A program made the position numbers and the translations under genes. The notes under the pieces were generated by a model. It was not told where the DNA came from. It did no database searches and was given only the letters and a program-made list of their open reading frames with translations. From Brevibacterium sp. (GTDB taxonomy: Bacteria > Actinomycetota > Actinomycetes > Actinomycetales > Brevibacteriaceae): DNA of 64,000 nucleotides. Numbering within the stretch: the first letter of the stretch is position 1; every line of letters begins with the position of its first letter. This document shows positions 17,256-25,867 of this stretch, in pieces. Location: assembly GCF_031179145.1 (NCBI RefSeq), contig NZ_JAPSIB010000012.1, forward strand, positions 1 through 64,000, read 5' to 3'.

Positions 17256-17830
17256 ATGTCCCTCCGGTAGAAGCTGAGGTGCGAGCGGGACGCGGTCGGA
17301 CCGCGCTGGCCCTGATAGCGGTTTCCGGTCGGCTGGGAGCCGTACGGGTTGAGAGCGGCGGAGGAGAGCCGGAAGAAGCACAGCTGCCCGATCTTCATCC
17401 CCGGCCACAGGGTGATCGGCAGGGTCGCGACGTTCGACAGCTCCAGCGTCACATGCCCAGTGAAGCCCGGGTCGATGAAGCCGGCCGTGGAGTGGGTGAG
17501 CAGGCCGAGGCGCCCGAGCGACGACTTCCCCTCCAGGCGGGCGGCGACGTCGTCGGGCAGGGTGACGAGCTCATGGGTGGAGGCGAGCACGAACTCTCCC
17601 GGGTGGAGCACGAAGGGCTCACTGGGGTCGACCTCGACGAAGCGAGTCAGCTCCGGCTGTTCGAGGGAGGGGTCGATGACCGGGTACTTGTGGTTGTCGA
17701 ACAGCCGGAAGTACCGGTCGAGGCAGACGTCGACGCTCGCAGGCTGGATCAGCGAAGGATCATAGGGGTCGAGGACGATGCGTCCGGAGTCGAGCTCGGC
17801 GCGGATGTCGCGATCGGAAAGCAGAGTCAC
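17252..17830 (-). CDS. dcd: dCTP deaminase, probable dUMP-forming type
   Basis: 192 residues, a trimeric dUTPase-fold enzyme. The core [19 protein letters not shown]...GHVTLELSN carries the nucleotide-binding Ser/Arg and the catalytic glutamate region. Actinobacterial members of this length usually deaminate dCTP and hydrolyse the product to dUMP in one active site, feeding thymidylate synthesis. That bifunctionality is inferred from family, not visible directly. The start is a GTG (17828-17830). TACCAT lies 7 bases upstream and there is no Shine-Dalgarno sequence, which suggests a leaderless mRNA. The stop overlaps the next gene (GTGA). Confidence 0.95.
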   Translation of the reverse strand: MTLLSDRDIRAELDSGRIVLDPYDPSLIQPASVDVCLDRYFRLFDNHKYPVIDPSLEQPELTRFVEVDPSEPFVLHPGEFVLASTHELVTLPDDVAARLEGKSSLGRLGLLTHSTAGFIDPGFTGHVTLELSNVATLPITLWPGMKIGQLCFFRLSSAALNPYGSQPTGNRYQGQRGPTASRSHLSFYRRDM

Positions 17831-18148
17831 CTAACCGATGGTAGTCGGCTCCGGGGCACCTGTGCACGAGCTCCACCCCGCGCGGTCGATAATCGTGGAA
17901 CCCGGAGTCGAACGGGCGAGAACTGAAGTCGAACGAGACCGACACGCCGGTATTTGGTTACAGAATGATAACGATAGTTGGGCTATTTGCTGGATTCCTC
18001 CCGTGTGTCTCCAGACAGCCCGGGGTGAATGCCTTAGAGTTGGGTGCTGTACGAACCCGCGCACGATGGTGCCTTCCTCTTCTTAAGCCAAGGAATGCCG
18101 GGAGTTCCATCGCCTTTCGTGGGTTGACAACAACCGAAAGGCAATACT
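17831..18148. other. Divergent intergenic region, dcd / LPXTG protein
   Basis: 318 bases without a gene. The dcd side holds the TACCAT -10-like hexamer at 17838-17843 (minus strand). On the plus side, an AT-rich AATGATAACGATAGTT (17964-17979) resembles metal-regulator (Fur/Zur) half-sites but is not a convincing palindrome. GAAAGG at 18136-18141 is the ribosome-binding site for the GTG at 18149. I see no tRNA or other RNA gene despite a GTTCGACTCC string. Confidence 0.5.
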
Positions 18149-19618
18149 GTGAAGACCTCGCGTCTTGTGCTTGCCCCCGCAGTAGCCGTTGCAATGACAG
18201 GTCTCGCGGCCGCCCCGGCGTTCGCCACGTCAGCTCCGACGCTGCCGCCGGGACAGTACTGTGCGTTCAACGACGCGCAGTCCTCCAGCGACTCCGAAAC
18301 CGATGGCTCGGTTCCCGCCAGCTCAGATCCGCAGGCGACTCTCGCCGCAGCGCAGGTGACTCGCGCTGAGATCGCGGACAAGAAGAAGGGCATCGGGTTC
18401 TTCGGCACTGGTTTCACCGCCGATGACAAGGCCACCGTGACGGTCGTCGGCACCGACGGCACCAAGTACACACCTGAGACCAAGCTGACCGTCGACGAGA
18501 AGGGCAAGGTGTCGGGCACCTACTTCTTCTCCACCACGGAGGGCGCGCAGGTGCCGCTCGGCACTTACACGCTCTTCCTCACCGACCAGAAGACGGAGAA
18601 GGTCTCCTCGAAGGTGACGTTCGAAGTCGTGGCCAAGGAATCCGACAAGGATGCCGCCAAGGCCCCCGACTGCGAACGCCCTGTCGGTCCGGCTCCCTCG
18701 ACGACCCCAGCCGAGACACCGTCGAAGACGGCCGAACCGGCGCCGTCGACGACTGCTCCGAGCCCCTCGAAGACCGCGGAGCCGAAGCCCACGGAGACCG
18801 CACCTTCGGCGCCGGCCCCTGCGCCGTCGACGAGCGCTCCCGAGCCCAAGCCCACGGAGACCGAGGAGTCCAAGAAGGATCTGGCCCAGCCGGCTCCGAC
18901 GACCGAAGCCCCGAAGAAGACGGAGTCGCCCCAGGCACCCGCTCCCGCTGAGAAGCCGGAGACCTCTGCTCCCGCTGAGAAGCCGGCTGAGAGCGAGGCG
19001 CCGGAGAAGTCCGAGCAGCCGGCGGAGACGACCGCGCCTGCACCGAAGAAGGACGAGTCGAAGAAGGACGAAGCTGCTCCATCGCAGCCGGCGCCCGCGA
19101 ACGAGGACACCGCCGAGGCGGCTCCCAGCCCCGGCACCGAGAAGGACGCCCCCCAGGCCGTCGCGGCCCAGGCAGCGCTCATCATCGAGCCGACCGAGAT
19201 CAGTTCCGAGAACTTCCTCAACAAGGGCGTCAAGCTCGGAATCACGGGCGCCGAACCCGGCGAGGAGATCACGGTCGTGGTCGAGCACGCCCAGGGCAAG
19301 GTCGACCGGTACACGATGACGAAGACCGCCGACTCGGAGGGCAAAGCGACCTTCGGGGTGCAGGCGAAGGTCAAGTCCGTGCTCGGCACGTACAATGTCC
19401 GCGCACAGGCGAAGAGCTTCGACAAGCCGCAGGGCGGCAGCTTCACGGTCGTCACCAACGGCACCTCGGTGTCGGAGGACACCGGCAACGATCTGCCTCG
19501 CACCGGTGCCGAGATGACGGGGCTGGCGCTCGGCGTCGGTCTCCTCGTCGTGGGTGCCGCCGCAGTCGTCATCACTCGTCGCCGGACTCGCGCCGCCGAC
19601 GACCCTGCGGAGTTCTGA
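18149..19618 (+). CDS. LPXTG-anchored cell-wall surface protein
   Basis: 489 residues. Signal peptide about 1-27 (LVLAPAVAVAMTGLAAAPAFA), then a beta-rich domain (~65-155, with GFFGTGFTADDKATVTVVGT). Next is a low-complexity Pro/Ala/Glu/Lys/Thr stalk (~170-325), a second similar beta domain (~345-440), and the sortase motif LPRTG at 449-453 followed by a hydrophobic helix and RRRTR tail. It should be exported and covalently attached to peptidoglycan by a sortase that is not in this window. The two beta domains look like repeated Ig/IPT-like modules at either end of a wall-spanning stalk. Start is a GTG with GAAAGG 7 bases upstream. Confidence 0.88.
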   Translation: MKTSRLVLAPAVAVAMTGLAAAPAFATSAPTLPPGQYCAFNDAQSSSDSETDGSVPASSDPQATLAAAQVTRAEIADKKKGIGFFGTGFTADDKATVTVVGTDGTKYTPETKLTVDEKGKVSGTYFFSTTEGAQVPLGTYTLFLTDQKTEKVSSKVTFEVVAKESDKDAAKAPDCERPVGPAPSTTPAETPSKTAEPAPSTTAPSPSKTAEPKPTETAPSAPAPAPSTSAPEPKPTETEESKKDLAQPAPTTEAPKKTESPQAPAPAEKPETSAPAEKPAESEAPEKSEQPAETTAPAPKKDESKKDEAAPSQPAPANEDTAEAAPSPGTEKDAPQAVAAQAALIIEPTEISSENFLNKGVKLGITGAEPGEEITVVVEHAQGKVDRYTMTKTADSEGKATFGVQAKVKSVLGTYNVRAQAKSFDKPQGGSFTVVTNGTSVSEDTGNDLPRTGAEMTGLALGVGLLVVGAAAVVITRRRTRAADDPAEF

Positions 19619-19629
19619 GCGACGTCTGA

Positions 19630-20721
19630 GTGAACGATGAACTGTCACTGTCGGGGCTGAGCCTCGACGGACGCCGGATCGATCTCGGTCGCCTCCGAGC
19701 CGGCACAGTGCTCGGTCTCATGGGCAGCCCGGAGGACACCGCCGAGGTGATCGCCTCCGTGGCAGCCCTGTCCGACGTCGCACCCGCACCCCAGCTTCCG
19801 ACCGGCATCCGTGCCGGTCGGAAGCGTGTGCGCAGATGGGTGAAGGAATATCTCCGCCGTGCCGATGCCGGATCTGGGGAGGCGGCATCGGCGGCGGCGT
19901 ATTCGGACTTCGGAGTCTCTCCCGCACTGCTGGACGCCCGCCTCGGCGAGCTCGGACCCGGAGATGCCGCCCGGCTGCGTCTGGCCGTCGCGTGGGCGAC
20001 CGGAGCGCAGTGGCTGACCTTCGTCGACCCCTTCGCCTCGGTGCCCGGACACATCCGCACCGGGCTGCGCGCCCGGCTCGCGGAGCGCGCCGCCGAAACC
20101 GGTCGCGGGATCGTGTTCAGCTCGACAACACTCACCGACTTCACCGTCGCCGAGGCGGGCGTCGCCGACATCGAGAAGGGCCAGCTGGTCGCGTTCGGCA
20201 GTCTCGAGCAGATCATCGCCGAACCGCGCGGAGCCCTGCCCGCCGAGCTCAGCGGCGTCAACATCTATTCGGGACTCGCCCGGAAGGGCTGGGTCTCGAT
20301 CGGTCATTCGGCAGTGCGTGCCCGCACCGAGCTCGACGGCAAGGTCTTCGTCACCCTCGGGTTCCGCAGCGCCCTGCTGTCGCTGGACGAACGCGACCCG
20401 GCGTTCACCTCGGCGACGGTGTTCGAGGCCATCGTCGTCGGGCTGCGGGACCGCGGGTCCTGCATCCAGGCCAAGCTCTCCCCCGTCGACACCGAGATGG
20501 GACTGCCGCTCACCGTCGACCTGGCCGACCTCGCGGGCGTCCGCGACTCCGCCGGCCGCCTGCACCTCGAGCCCGCTGACGGCCGCGGCTTCGGGGTCCT
20601 GCACCCGGGCCTCGGCGCCTCGATCAGCGAGCTGCGCACGAACGTCAAGGTGGGCACGCACGTCTTCGTCGAAGTCGACACCAGCGGCCTGCAGGCGTAC
20701 TCGGTGGAGCAGTTCGATTAA
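19630..20721 (+). CDS. ABC-ATPase-like protein without catalytic motifs (pseudo-ATPase with TOBE-like C-terminus)
   Basis: 363 residues laid out like a MalK/PotA-type ABC ATPase, with every catalytic motif lost. The Walker A position reads GLMGSPEDTAE (29-39) with no GKS/T. The signature position reads LGPGDAARLRLA (108-119) instead of LSGGQ. Walker B reads WLTFVDPFAS (128-137) with no catalytic Glu. The switch-His region reads FSSTTLTD (163-170). Then follows the family-like tail DIEKGQLVAFGSLEQIIAEP (180-199) and, from ~205, two TOBE-like beta modules. It cannot be expected to hydrolyse ATP. It begins at a GTG 11 bases after the LPXTG gene stop and is followed by a membrane-anchored protein. 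Function is unknown. Confidence 0.65.
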   Translation: MNDELSLSGLSLDGRRIDLGRLRAGTVLGLMGSPEDTAEVIASVAALSDVAPAPQLPTGIRAGRKRVRRWVKEYLRRADAGSGEAASAAAYSDFGVSPALLDARLGELGPGDAARLRLAVAWATGAQWLTFVDPFASVPGHIRTGLRARLAERAAETGRGIVFSSTTLTDFTVAEAGVADIEKGQLVAFGSLEQIIAEPRGALPAELSGVNIYSGLARKGWVSIGHSAVRARTELDGKVFVTLGFRSALLSLDERDPAFTSATVFEAIVVGLRDRGSCIQAKLSPVDTEMGLPLTVDLADLAGVRDSAGRLHLEPADGRGFGVLHPGLGASISELRTNVKVGTHVFVEVDTSGLQAYSVEQFD

Positions 20722-20759
20722 ACTGAAGGCTCTTGAACCCGGTCGAAGCAGGAGAGGCA

Positions 20760-21719
20760 ATGCGAACAGCACGAAATCTTCTGGTCGCCGCCCTGGTGGT
20801 CATCGTGCTCACGGTGGCCGCGGTTCCCCTCCTCAACGTCGCCGTCTACACCCCTGCCCGTGCCGCCGAGGCCTATGTGGCGGCGATTGCCCGCGGTGAT
20901 GCGGAACGCGCCTTCTCCTACCTGTCCAGCCCCACCCCCACCGCGACGATGGCGCTGGGCGACGATGTGCTCGCCGCGGCTCCGGACCTGCCTCGCGACG
21001 CCGAGGCCGAAACGATCTCCACCTCTGGTGATCGTGCGAAGGTCGAGCTCAGCTACGTGCTCGGCTCCCGTCCGCAGACGGTCGAGCTCTCGATGGTGAA
21101 GCTCCCGCCGGCCGCCGGGCTGTTCGATCGGTGGGCGATCGAGCAGGAGGCCTGGCCGATGCTCGGACTCGAGGTCTCGGGGTCGTCGACGGCGACCGTC
21201 AACGGATACAGCGTCTCTGCCGGGAAGGTTCCGGTGCTGTTCCCCGCCACCTACCTGGTCGGCTCGGACGGCACCTATCTCAAGTCGAAGACCGAGCGGG
21301 TCGAAGTCACTGCCCCGGGCGACTCCTCCACGATCAGATTGTCGCCGGAGCCCACGAAACAGCTGCAGGAGGCGGTGTCGGAGCAGGTCAAGGAGCATAT
21401 GCAGGAATGCGTGCGGGCGAGGACTCTCCAACCGCCCGGATGCGTGTTCGGCTATGAGACCGACAACGAGATCCTCGGCGAGGTGAAGTGGAGCCTCGAA
21501 CGTGAACCGGAGGTCTCCCTGACAGCCGAGGGCAATGACCTCGAGCTCACCCCTGCCACCGTCGAGGTGCGCATCCAGGGCCGCTACCGCGACATCGTCA
21601 CCGCTGCCGAGCACGACTTCGACGAGCGCCTGTCGTTCGTGCTCGGCGGATCCGTGGTCGTTCGGTCCTCTGAGGTGCGCTATGAGCCGCGCCGCCTCGG
21701 TGACGTCACCGTGATGTAG
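20760..21719 (+). CDS. Membrane-anchored secreted protein of unknown function
   Basis: 319 residues. A single N-terminal signal anchor (NLLVAALVVIVLTVAAVPLLNV, about 5-26) is followed by an extracytoplasmic domain. The start of that domain (AAEAYVAAIARGDAERAFSYL) resembles NTF2-like lipoprotein/PBP linker domains. Two Cys (around VRARTLQPPGCVFG and MQECVRA) could form a disulphide. I chose the ATG at 20760 because AGGAGAGG ends 2 bases upstream; a start 9 codons earlier has none. It follows the pseudo-ABC gene by 38 bases in the same direction and converges on the thioredoxin/NHL gene. Confidence 0.75.
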   Translation: MRTARNLLVAALVVIVLTVAAVPLLNVAVYTPARAAEAYVAAIARGDAERAFSYLSSPTPTATMALGDDVLAAAPDLPRDAEAETISTSGDRAKVELSYVLGSRPQTVELSMVKLPPAAGLFDRWAIEQEAWPMLGLEVSGSSTATVNGYSVSAGKVPVLFPATYLVGSDGTYLKSKTERVEVTAPGDSSTIRLSPEPTKQLQEAVSEQVKEHMQECVRARTLQPPGCVFGYETDNEILGEVKWSLEREPEVSLTAEGNDLELTPATVEVRIQGRYRDIVTAAEHDFDERLSFVLGGSVVVRSSEVRYEPRRLGDVTVM

Positions 21720-21753
21720 GGTTCGCGCCGCCCTCCGTGGAATTCAGCGCGGG

Positions 21754-23739
21754 TCAGGCGCCGCGGAGGTCGAGGCTGAGCTCGTTCGGGGCCGACTCGA
21801 CGAGATCGACCGGGATCCCCCAGTCCTGCTGGTAGAGGTGGCAGGCGGCGTGGAGCGGGATCTCTCCCCCGGGCTCTCCGTCGCAGGCCGCCGCGCGAGC
21901 AGTGACATGGAGGACTCCGGAGGGGCAGTCGGGATTGAGGACGAGGTCGCGCTCGAGACCCTCGGCTCCCCCGTTGCCGGAGACGATGAGCTCGGGCGGG
22001 GTGGACGACACCTGCAGGAAGGTCGGGTCTCCCCACCGATCGTCGAGCTTCTGACCCGCCGGGACCGTGAAGCCCACGGAGATCGACACCGGTCCGGGTG
22101 CGACCTCGGTGGTGGGCCGTTTGGTGGTCAGCGCACCCTCGTCGACGCGCTGCGCGTCCTTCGGCAGCTTGACGCGAGTCAGTGCGTGTGCGGCCGACTC
22201 GACGACGAGCAGCTCCGCCTCGCCGGTGCTTTCGCCCACACTGCCGTCCGCCCCGGCGGTGCTCCTGTGCGCACTGCCGTTCGCCTCGGCGGAGTCGACG
22301 ACGAGGATGTCCGAGGGTTCGCGCAGGCCTCTGGCCAGCGTGGACACCTCATTGGTCGTGGGGTCGTAACGGCGGATCGCTCCGTTGTAGGTGTCGGCGA
22401 TCGCGATCGACCCGTCGGGGAGGGTGCGCACGCCGAGCGGGTGCTGCAGCCGGGCCTCATCAGCGGGACCGTCGCGGAAGCCGAAGTCGAAGAGGCCCTC
22501 GCCCACCAGAGTCGACACCGCGCCCGTGCCCGGGTCGAGGCGGCGGACGGCAGACGTTTCGGAGTCGGCGATGAGCACATCACCGTCAGGGCCGAGGTCA
22601 AGTCCCGAGGACTGCGCGAACCACGCGGTCTCGGCGTCGCCGTCGAGCAGGCCCTCGTTCATGGTGCCCGCGAGCAGGCGGATCGCTCCGGCGGTCGGGT
22701 CGAAGGACCAGATGGTGTGGTTGCCGGCCATGGCGACGACCACCTCGGAGGTGGACGGCACGAAGAGGACGTCCCACGGCGAGGACAGCTTCACGTCGAG
22801 CGCGGGACCGTGGTAGCGGCCGAGCGATCCGTGAGTGCCGCGGACGTTGTCGATGGCTCCGACCATGTGCTGCTCGCCGGTGCCGGCGATCGTCGTCACG
22901 GTCTCGGAGTCGAGGTCGATGCCGCGCAGGACATGGTTGACGGTGTCGGCCACGACGAGGTGGTAGCCGACCTGGGCGGCGATGTCCTCGGGCAGCACGG
23001 TGATCCCGCCTGGTTCGCTGAAGCTCGCCGAGGTGAAGTCGCCGTCCGCCGCTCCGCGCTCTCCGGTGCCGATGCGGCGGATGATGGTCAGGCCGCTGGG
23101 GTCGTATTCGACGAGGCTGTGGTGCCCGGAGTCGGCGACGAGGAGGTTGCCCGAGGGCAGGCGGGTGGCCTTGCCGGGGTAGAAGAGGTCGGTCTCCGGA
23201 GCCGGCGGCGGCACATAAGGCCCGTCGCCGGAATGCAGAGTGCCCTTCGCGGAGTGCTCGTCGATGAGCCTCTCGATGATCTCGCCGAGCCCGGCGCCAT
23301 GTCCTTCCCCGGACAGGGTCGCGACAAGGTAGCCTTCCGGGTCGATGACCGCAAGGGTGGGCCAGGCGCGAGCGGTGTAGGCCTGCCAGGTGACGAGGTC
23401 CGGATCGTCGAGGACGAGGTGCTCGACCTGGTAGCGCTCCACCGCCTGGTCGACGGCTTCGACGGTGCGTTCGAACTCGAACTTCGGCGAATGGACGCCG
23501 ATGATGACAAGCTCCTGCCTGTACTTCTCCTCGAGCGGACGCAGCTCGTCGAGGACGTGGAGGCAGTTGATGCAGCAGAAGGTCCAGAAGTCGAGCAGCA
23601 CGACCTTCCCTCGCAGATCGGCCAGGCTCAGGTCCTTGCCGCCGGAGTTCATCCAGCGGCGACCGATGAGTTCCGGGGCACGCACTTTGACGTGCTTGGA
23701 GTCAGTGGGAGCAGTGGAGGTCTGCGGGCTCGAGGTCAT
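21754..23739 (-). CDS. Thioredoxin-like / NHL-repeat protein (NHLRC2-type)
   Basis: 661 residues. The N-terminal thioredoxin domain (about 18-165) has the redox motif FWTFCCINCLH with Cys56-x-x-Cys59. The central part (about 190-490) is an NHL beta-propeller made of repeats such as LLVADSGHHSLVEYDP and IAIADTYNGAIRRYDP. A C-terminal beta domain (~545-655) follows. No signal peptide is visible, so it is probably cytoplasmic. The same architecture is found in animal NHLRC2 and many bacteria; its substrate is not established. GACACT lies six bases before the ATG and there is no good Shine-Dalgarno sequence, so it may be leaderless. Confidence 0.88.
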   Translation of the reverse strand: MTSSPQTSTAPTDSKHVKVRAPELIGRRWMNSGGKDLSLADLRGKVVLLDFWTFCCINCLHVLDELRPLEEKYRQELVIIGVHSPKFEFERTVEAVDQAVERYQVEHLVLDDPDLVTWQAYTARAWPTLAVIDPEGYLVATLSGEGHGAGLGEIIERLIDEHSAKGTLHSGDGPYVPPPAPETDLFYPGKATRLPSGNLLVADSGHHSLVEYDPSGLTIIRRIGTGERGAADGDFTSASFSEPGGITVLPEDIAAQVGYHLVVADTVNHVLRGIDLDSETVTTIAGTGEQHMVGAIDNVRGTHGSLGRYHGPALDVKLSSPWDVLFVPSTSEVVVAMAGNHTIWSFDPTAGAIRLLAGTMNEGLLDGDAETAWFAQSSGLDLGPDGDVLIADSETSAVRRLDPGTGAVSTLVGEGLFDFGFRDGPADEARLQHPLGVRTLPDGSIAIADTYNGAIRRYDPTTNEVSTLARGLREPSDILVVDSAEANGSAHRSTAGADGSVGESTGEAELLVVESAAHALTRVKLPKDAQRVDEGALTTKRPTTEVAPGPVSISVGFTVPAGQKLDDRWGDPTFLQVSSTPPELIVSGNGGAEGLERDLVLNPDCPSGVLHVTARAAACDGEPGGEIPLHAACHLYQQDWGIPVDLVESAPNELSLDLRGA

Positions 23740-23823
23740 GGCTCCAGTGTCTCAGATCCGCGCGGACCCGCGCATCCGCGGCGTCATCGAGGGACTCTTC
23801 GAGTGGCTGCTCGCGGGTGCCGC

Positions 23824-24618
23824 TCATTGGGTCGGGCGGGCTCCGAAGACGCTGGAGCCGACGCGGACCATCGTCGCGCCCTCCTCGATCGCCAGCTCGA
23901 AGTCATTGCTCATGCCCATCGACAGCTCGGTCGCCTCGGCGGGCAGGACCCCTGCGTCGATGAGGCGGACGCTGAGCTCTCGCAGATCCGAGTAGCTGGG
24001 ACGGATCTCCTCGGGCGTCTGCCCGGGCAGACCGATCGTCATCAGGCCGCGCAGCCGCAGGCGCGGGAACTCGCGAACAGCGGCGACGAGCTCCTCCGCG
24101 TTCTCGGGAGCGACTCCGAATTTCGATTCCTCGCGTGAGGTGTTGACCTGGACGAAGATGTCGCAGGTCTGGTCGAGGACGTCAAGGCGATTGCTGATCT
24201 TGCGCGCGAGTTCGAGGCTGTCGACGGACTGGATGCAGTCGGCATGGCGCAGAGTGTGGTTGACCTTGTTCTTCTGCAGCGGTCCGATGAGATGTGCCTG
24301 ATGGGGGATGTCGGCGAGCGCATCGGCCTTGCCGACGAGTTCCTGCACCTTGTTCTCTCCGATGAGGGTGAACCCGTGTTCCAGTGCGACCCGGATCTTC
24401 TCCGGTGGCTGGGTCTTGGTCGCCAGCATGATTGCCACTTCGGCAGCCCGGCGTCCGCTCGCCTCGGCGGCAGCCGCTGCTCGGGAGGCCACATCGTCGA
24501 GATTGCTCCGGATGGAGTTCGCCTCCTCGGAGGGAAGAGACGCAGGGGTCTCGCCGGAGGGGGACGGCGTCGGTTCGGAGGTGTGTCCAGAGGCAGGGGT
24601 GGGATCGACTGAGTTCAT
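23824..24618 (-). CDS. Pyridoxal phosphate homeostasis protein (YggS/PLPBP)
   Basis: 264 residues, a single-domain alanine-racemase-like TIM barrel that binds pyridoxal 5'-phosphate without known enzymatic activity and maintains vitamin B6 and amino-acid pools. The PLP lysine is in MLATKTQPPE (Lys68). Further family segments are GENKVQEL, HLIGPLQKNKVN and LSMGMSNDFELAI...VRVGSSVFG. The first ~35 residues (Pro/Ser/Thr-rich) are additional to the usual length. The ATG at 24616-24618 is preceded by GAAAAT and six bases with no Shine-Dalgarno sequence, so it is probably leaderless. Confidence 0.92.
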   Translation of the reverse strand: MNSVDPTPASGHTSEPTPSPSGETPASLPSEEANSIRSNLDDVASRAAAAAEASGRRAAEVAIMLATKTQPPEKIRVALEHGFTLIGENKVQELVGKADALADIPHQAHLIGPLQKNKVNHTLRHADCIQSVDSLELARKISNRLDVLDQTCDIFVQVNTSREESKFGVAPENAEELVAAVREFPRLRLRGLMTIGLPGQTPEEIRPSYSDLRELSVRLIDAGVLPAEATELSMGMSNDFELAIEEGATMVRVGSSVFGARPTQ

Positions 24619-24680
24619 GGGCCCATTTTCCCATGGCCGTCGCGTGGATTCAGCGAAACGCTCGGCCCGGCTGTCAATGG

Positions 24681-24788
24681 CGAGCGGACCGCTTTCCGCC
24701 CACAGCACGGTTTCGAGAATCGAGCGGACCGCGGACCCTCGAGGGCTGAGGCTTCAGCCGGGACTGTCGAGGGTAAGCGGTCCGCTCG
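24681..24788. terminator. Large inverted-repeat region, probable terminator of the dehydrogenase gene
   Basis: CGAGCGGACCGC occurs at 24681-24692 and 24721-24732, and its exact complement GCGGTCCGCTCG at 24777-24788. Between the arms lie GGCTGA/TCAGCC around a four-base loop and CCCTCGAGGG. The structure begins 42 bases after the stop of the minus-strand gene ending at 24830, so it probably ends that transcript. No U-tract follows. Confidence 0.6.
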
Positions 24789-24829
24789 AGGAATCTGGCT
24801 GCGGCCGGTCCTCTCGAGGCTCATGCGGA

Positions 24830-25735
24830 TCAGTTCGGCAGGCCCTCGGCATTGGGGTCGATGTTGCGGATGAGCGCGGTGGTGTCGAGACCGGCGAGGT
24901 CGTCGTCGAGGAGCTTCTGCAGCTGGGCGTAGACGAGCTCGGCCGCAGGCAGGTCGACACCCTGGGATTCGCCTCCGGCGAGCGCGAGCCCCACATCCTT
25001 GTGCATGAGAGCTGCGGCGAAACCGGGCGCGAAGCCGTTGTTCGACGCCGAAGTCTCGGTCACGCCCGGAACCGGGTACCAGGTCCGCAGCGGCCACGAG
25101 TCACCGGAGGAGACCTTGGCGATGTCGTAGAAGGTCTTCGGGTCGAGCCCGAAGCGCCGCGCGAGCACAGCGCCTTCGACGACGCCTTCGAGGCTGATCG
25201 CGAGCATCATGTTGTTGACGATCTTCGCTGCCTGGCCGGCGGCTTCTCCACCGGCGTGGAAGATGTTGCCGGCCATCGGCTCGATGAAGGGTCTCGCCTC
25301 GGCGACGTCCTCGTCGCTGCCGCCGAGCATGAAGGTCAGCGTTCCAGCCTCGGCGCCGGTGACGCCACCGGAGACCGGGCCGTCGACGAACCGGAACCCG
25401 GCCTTCGCCGCTTCCTCGTGGAGGACGCGGGCGGAGTCGAAGTCGATCGTCGAGGAGTCGACGAGCAGGGTCTTCGTATCAGCGTGAGCCAGGACCCCGT
25501 CGTCGCCGAGGTAGACGGCGCGGGCATGCTCACCCTTGGGCAGCATCGTGAAGACGATATCGGTGCCGGCGACCGCCTCGGCGAGGGAATCCACTGCTTT
25601 CACGCCATGTTCGGCAGCCGCGGCGACCGCTTCGGTCACGACGTCGAAGCCCTGGACAGTGTGTCCGGCTTCGACCAGGTTCGCAGTCATCGGCCGGCCC
25701 ATGTTGCCGAGGCCGATCCATCCAATCGTCGACAT
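24830..25735 (-). CDS. NAD(P)-dependent 3-hydroxyisobutyrate dehydrogenase / tartronate semialdehyde reductase family
   Basis: 301 residues, a beta-hydroxyacid dehydrogenase. It has the Rossmann motif GWIGLGNMGRPM (Gly8-x-Gly10-x-x-Gly13), the substrate-binding DGPVSGGVTGAEAGTL (118-132) and the catalytic lysine Lys171 in AAKIVNNM. It oxidises 3-hydroxyisobutyrate or reduces tartronate semialdehyde; the two groups cannot be separated by eye. The ATG at 25735 has AAGGAGG 6 bases upstream, which decides it over an in-frame ATG 28 codons earlier. It diverges from a LysR-type gene that may regulate it. Confidence 0.88.
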   Translation of the reverse strand: MSTIGWIGLGNMGRPMTANLVEAGHTVQGFDVVTEAVAAAAEHGVKAVDSLAEAVAGTDIVFTMLPKGEHARAVYLGDDGVLAHADTKTLLVDSSTIDFDSARVLHEEAAKAGFRFVDGPVSGGVTGAEAGTLTFMLGGSDEDVAEARPFIEPMAGNIFHAGGEAAGQAAKIVNNMMLAISLEGVVEGAVLARRFGLDPKTFYDIAKVSSGDSWPLRTWYPVPGVTETSASNNGFAPGFAAALMHKDVGLALAGGESQGVDLPAAELVYAQLQKLLDDDLAGLDTTALIRNIDPNAEGLPN

Positions 25736-25826
25736 GTTATGCCTCCTTGCATCGGGGATTGTCGTGTTCCTCTTCACATTACGCCAGGCATGCGCGAACG
25801 CCGGCGGGACGACGAGCATCTCTTCT

Positions 25827-25867
25827 GCACCGAATATGTGCGTCGATGCAGATAAAATGGGAACACC
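25827..25867 (+). promoter_or_regulatory. Promoter and possible LysR box between dehydrogenase and LysR gene
   Basis: GCAC-N7-GTGC at 25827-25841 is a short inverted repeat of the size of LysR binding sites. TAAAAT at 25853-25858 fits a -10 box, placed 9 bases before the LysR ATG at 25868 with no Shine-Dalgarno sequence between. The LysR mRNA may therefore be leaderless and autoregulated. Confidence 0.45.

Noticed and set aside
17838-17910. Possible tRNA (minus-strand string GTTCGACTCCGG resembling a T-arm)
   Set aside because: No matching acceptor, D- or anticodon stems can be formed around it.
17964-17979. Fur/Zur box AATGATAACGATAGTT before the LPXTG gene
   Set aside because: Only about half the positions are symmetric, and no metal-related gene follows.
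18124-18129. TTGACA as -35 of the LPXTG gene
   Set aside because: It lies only about 20 bases before the start codon, so transcription would begin inside the gene.
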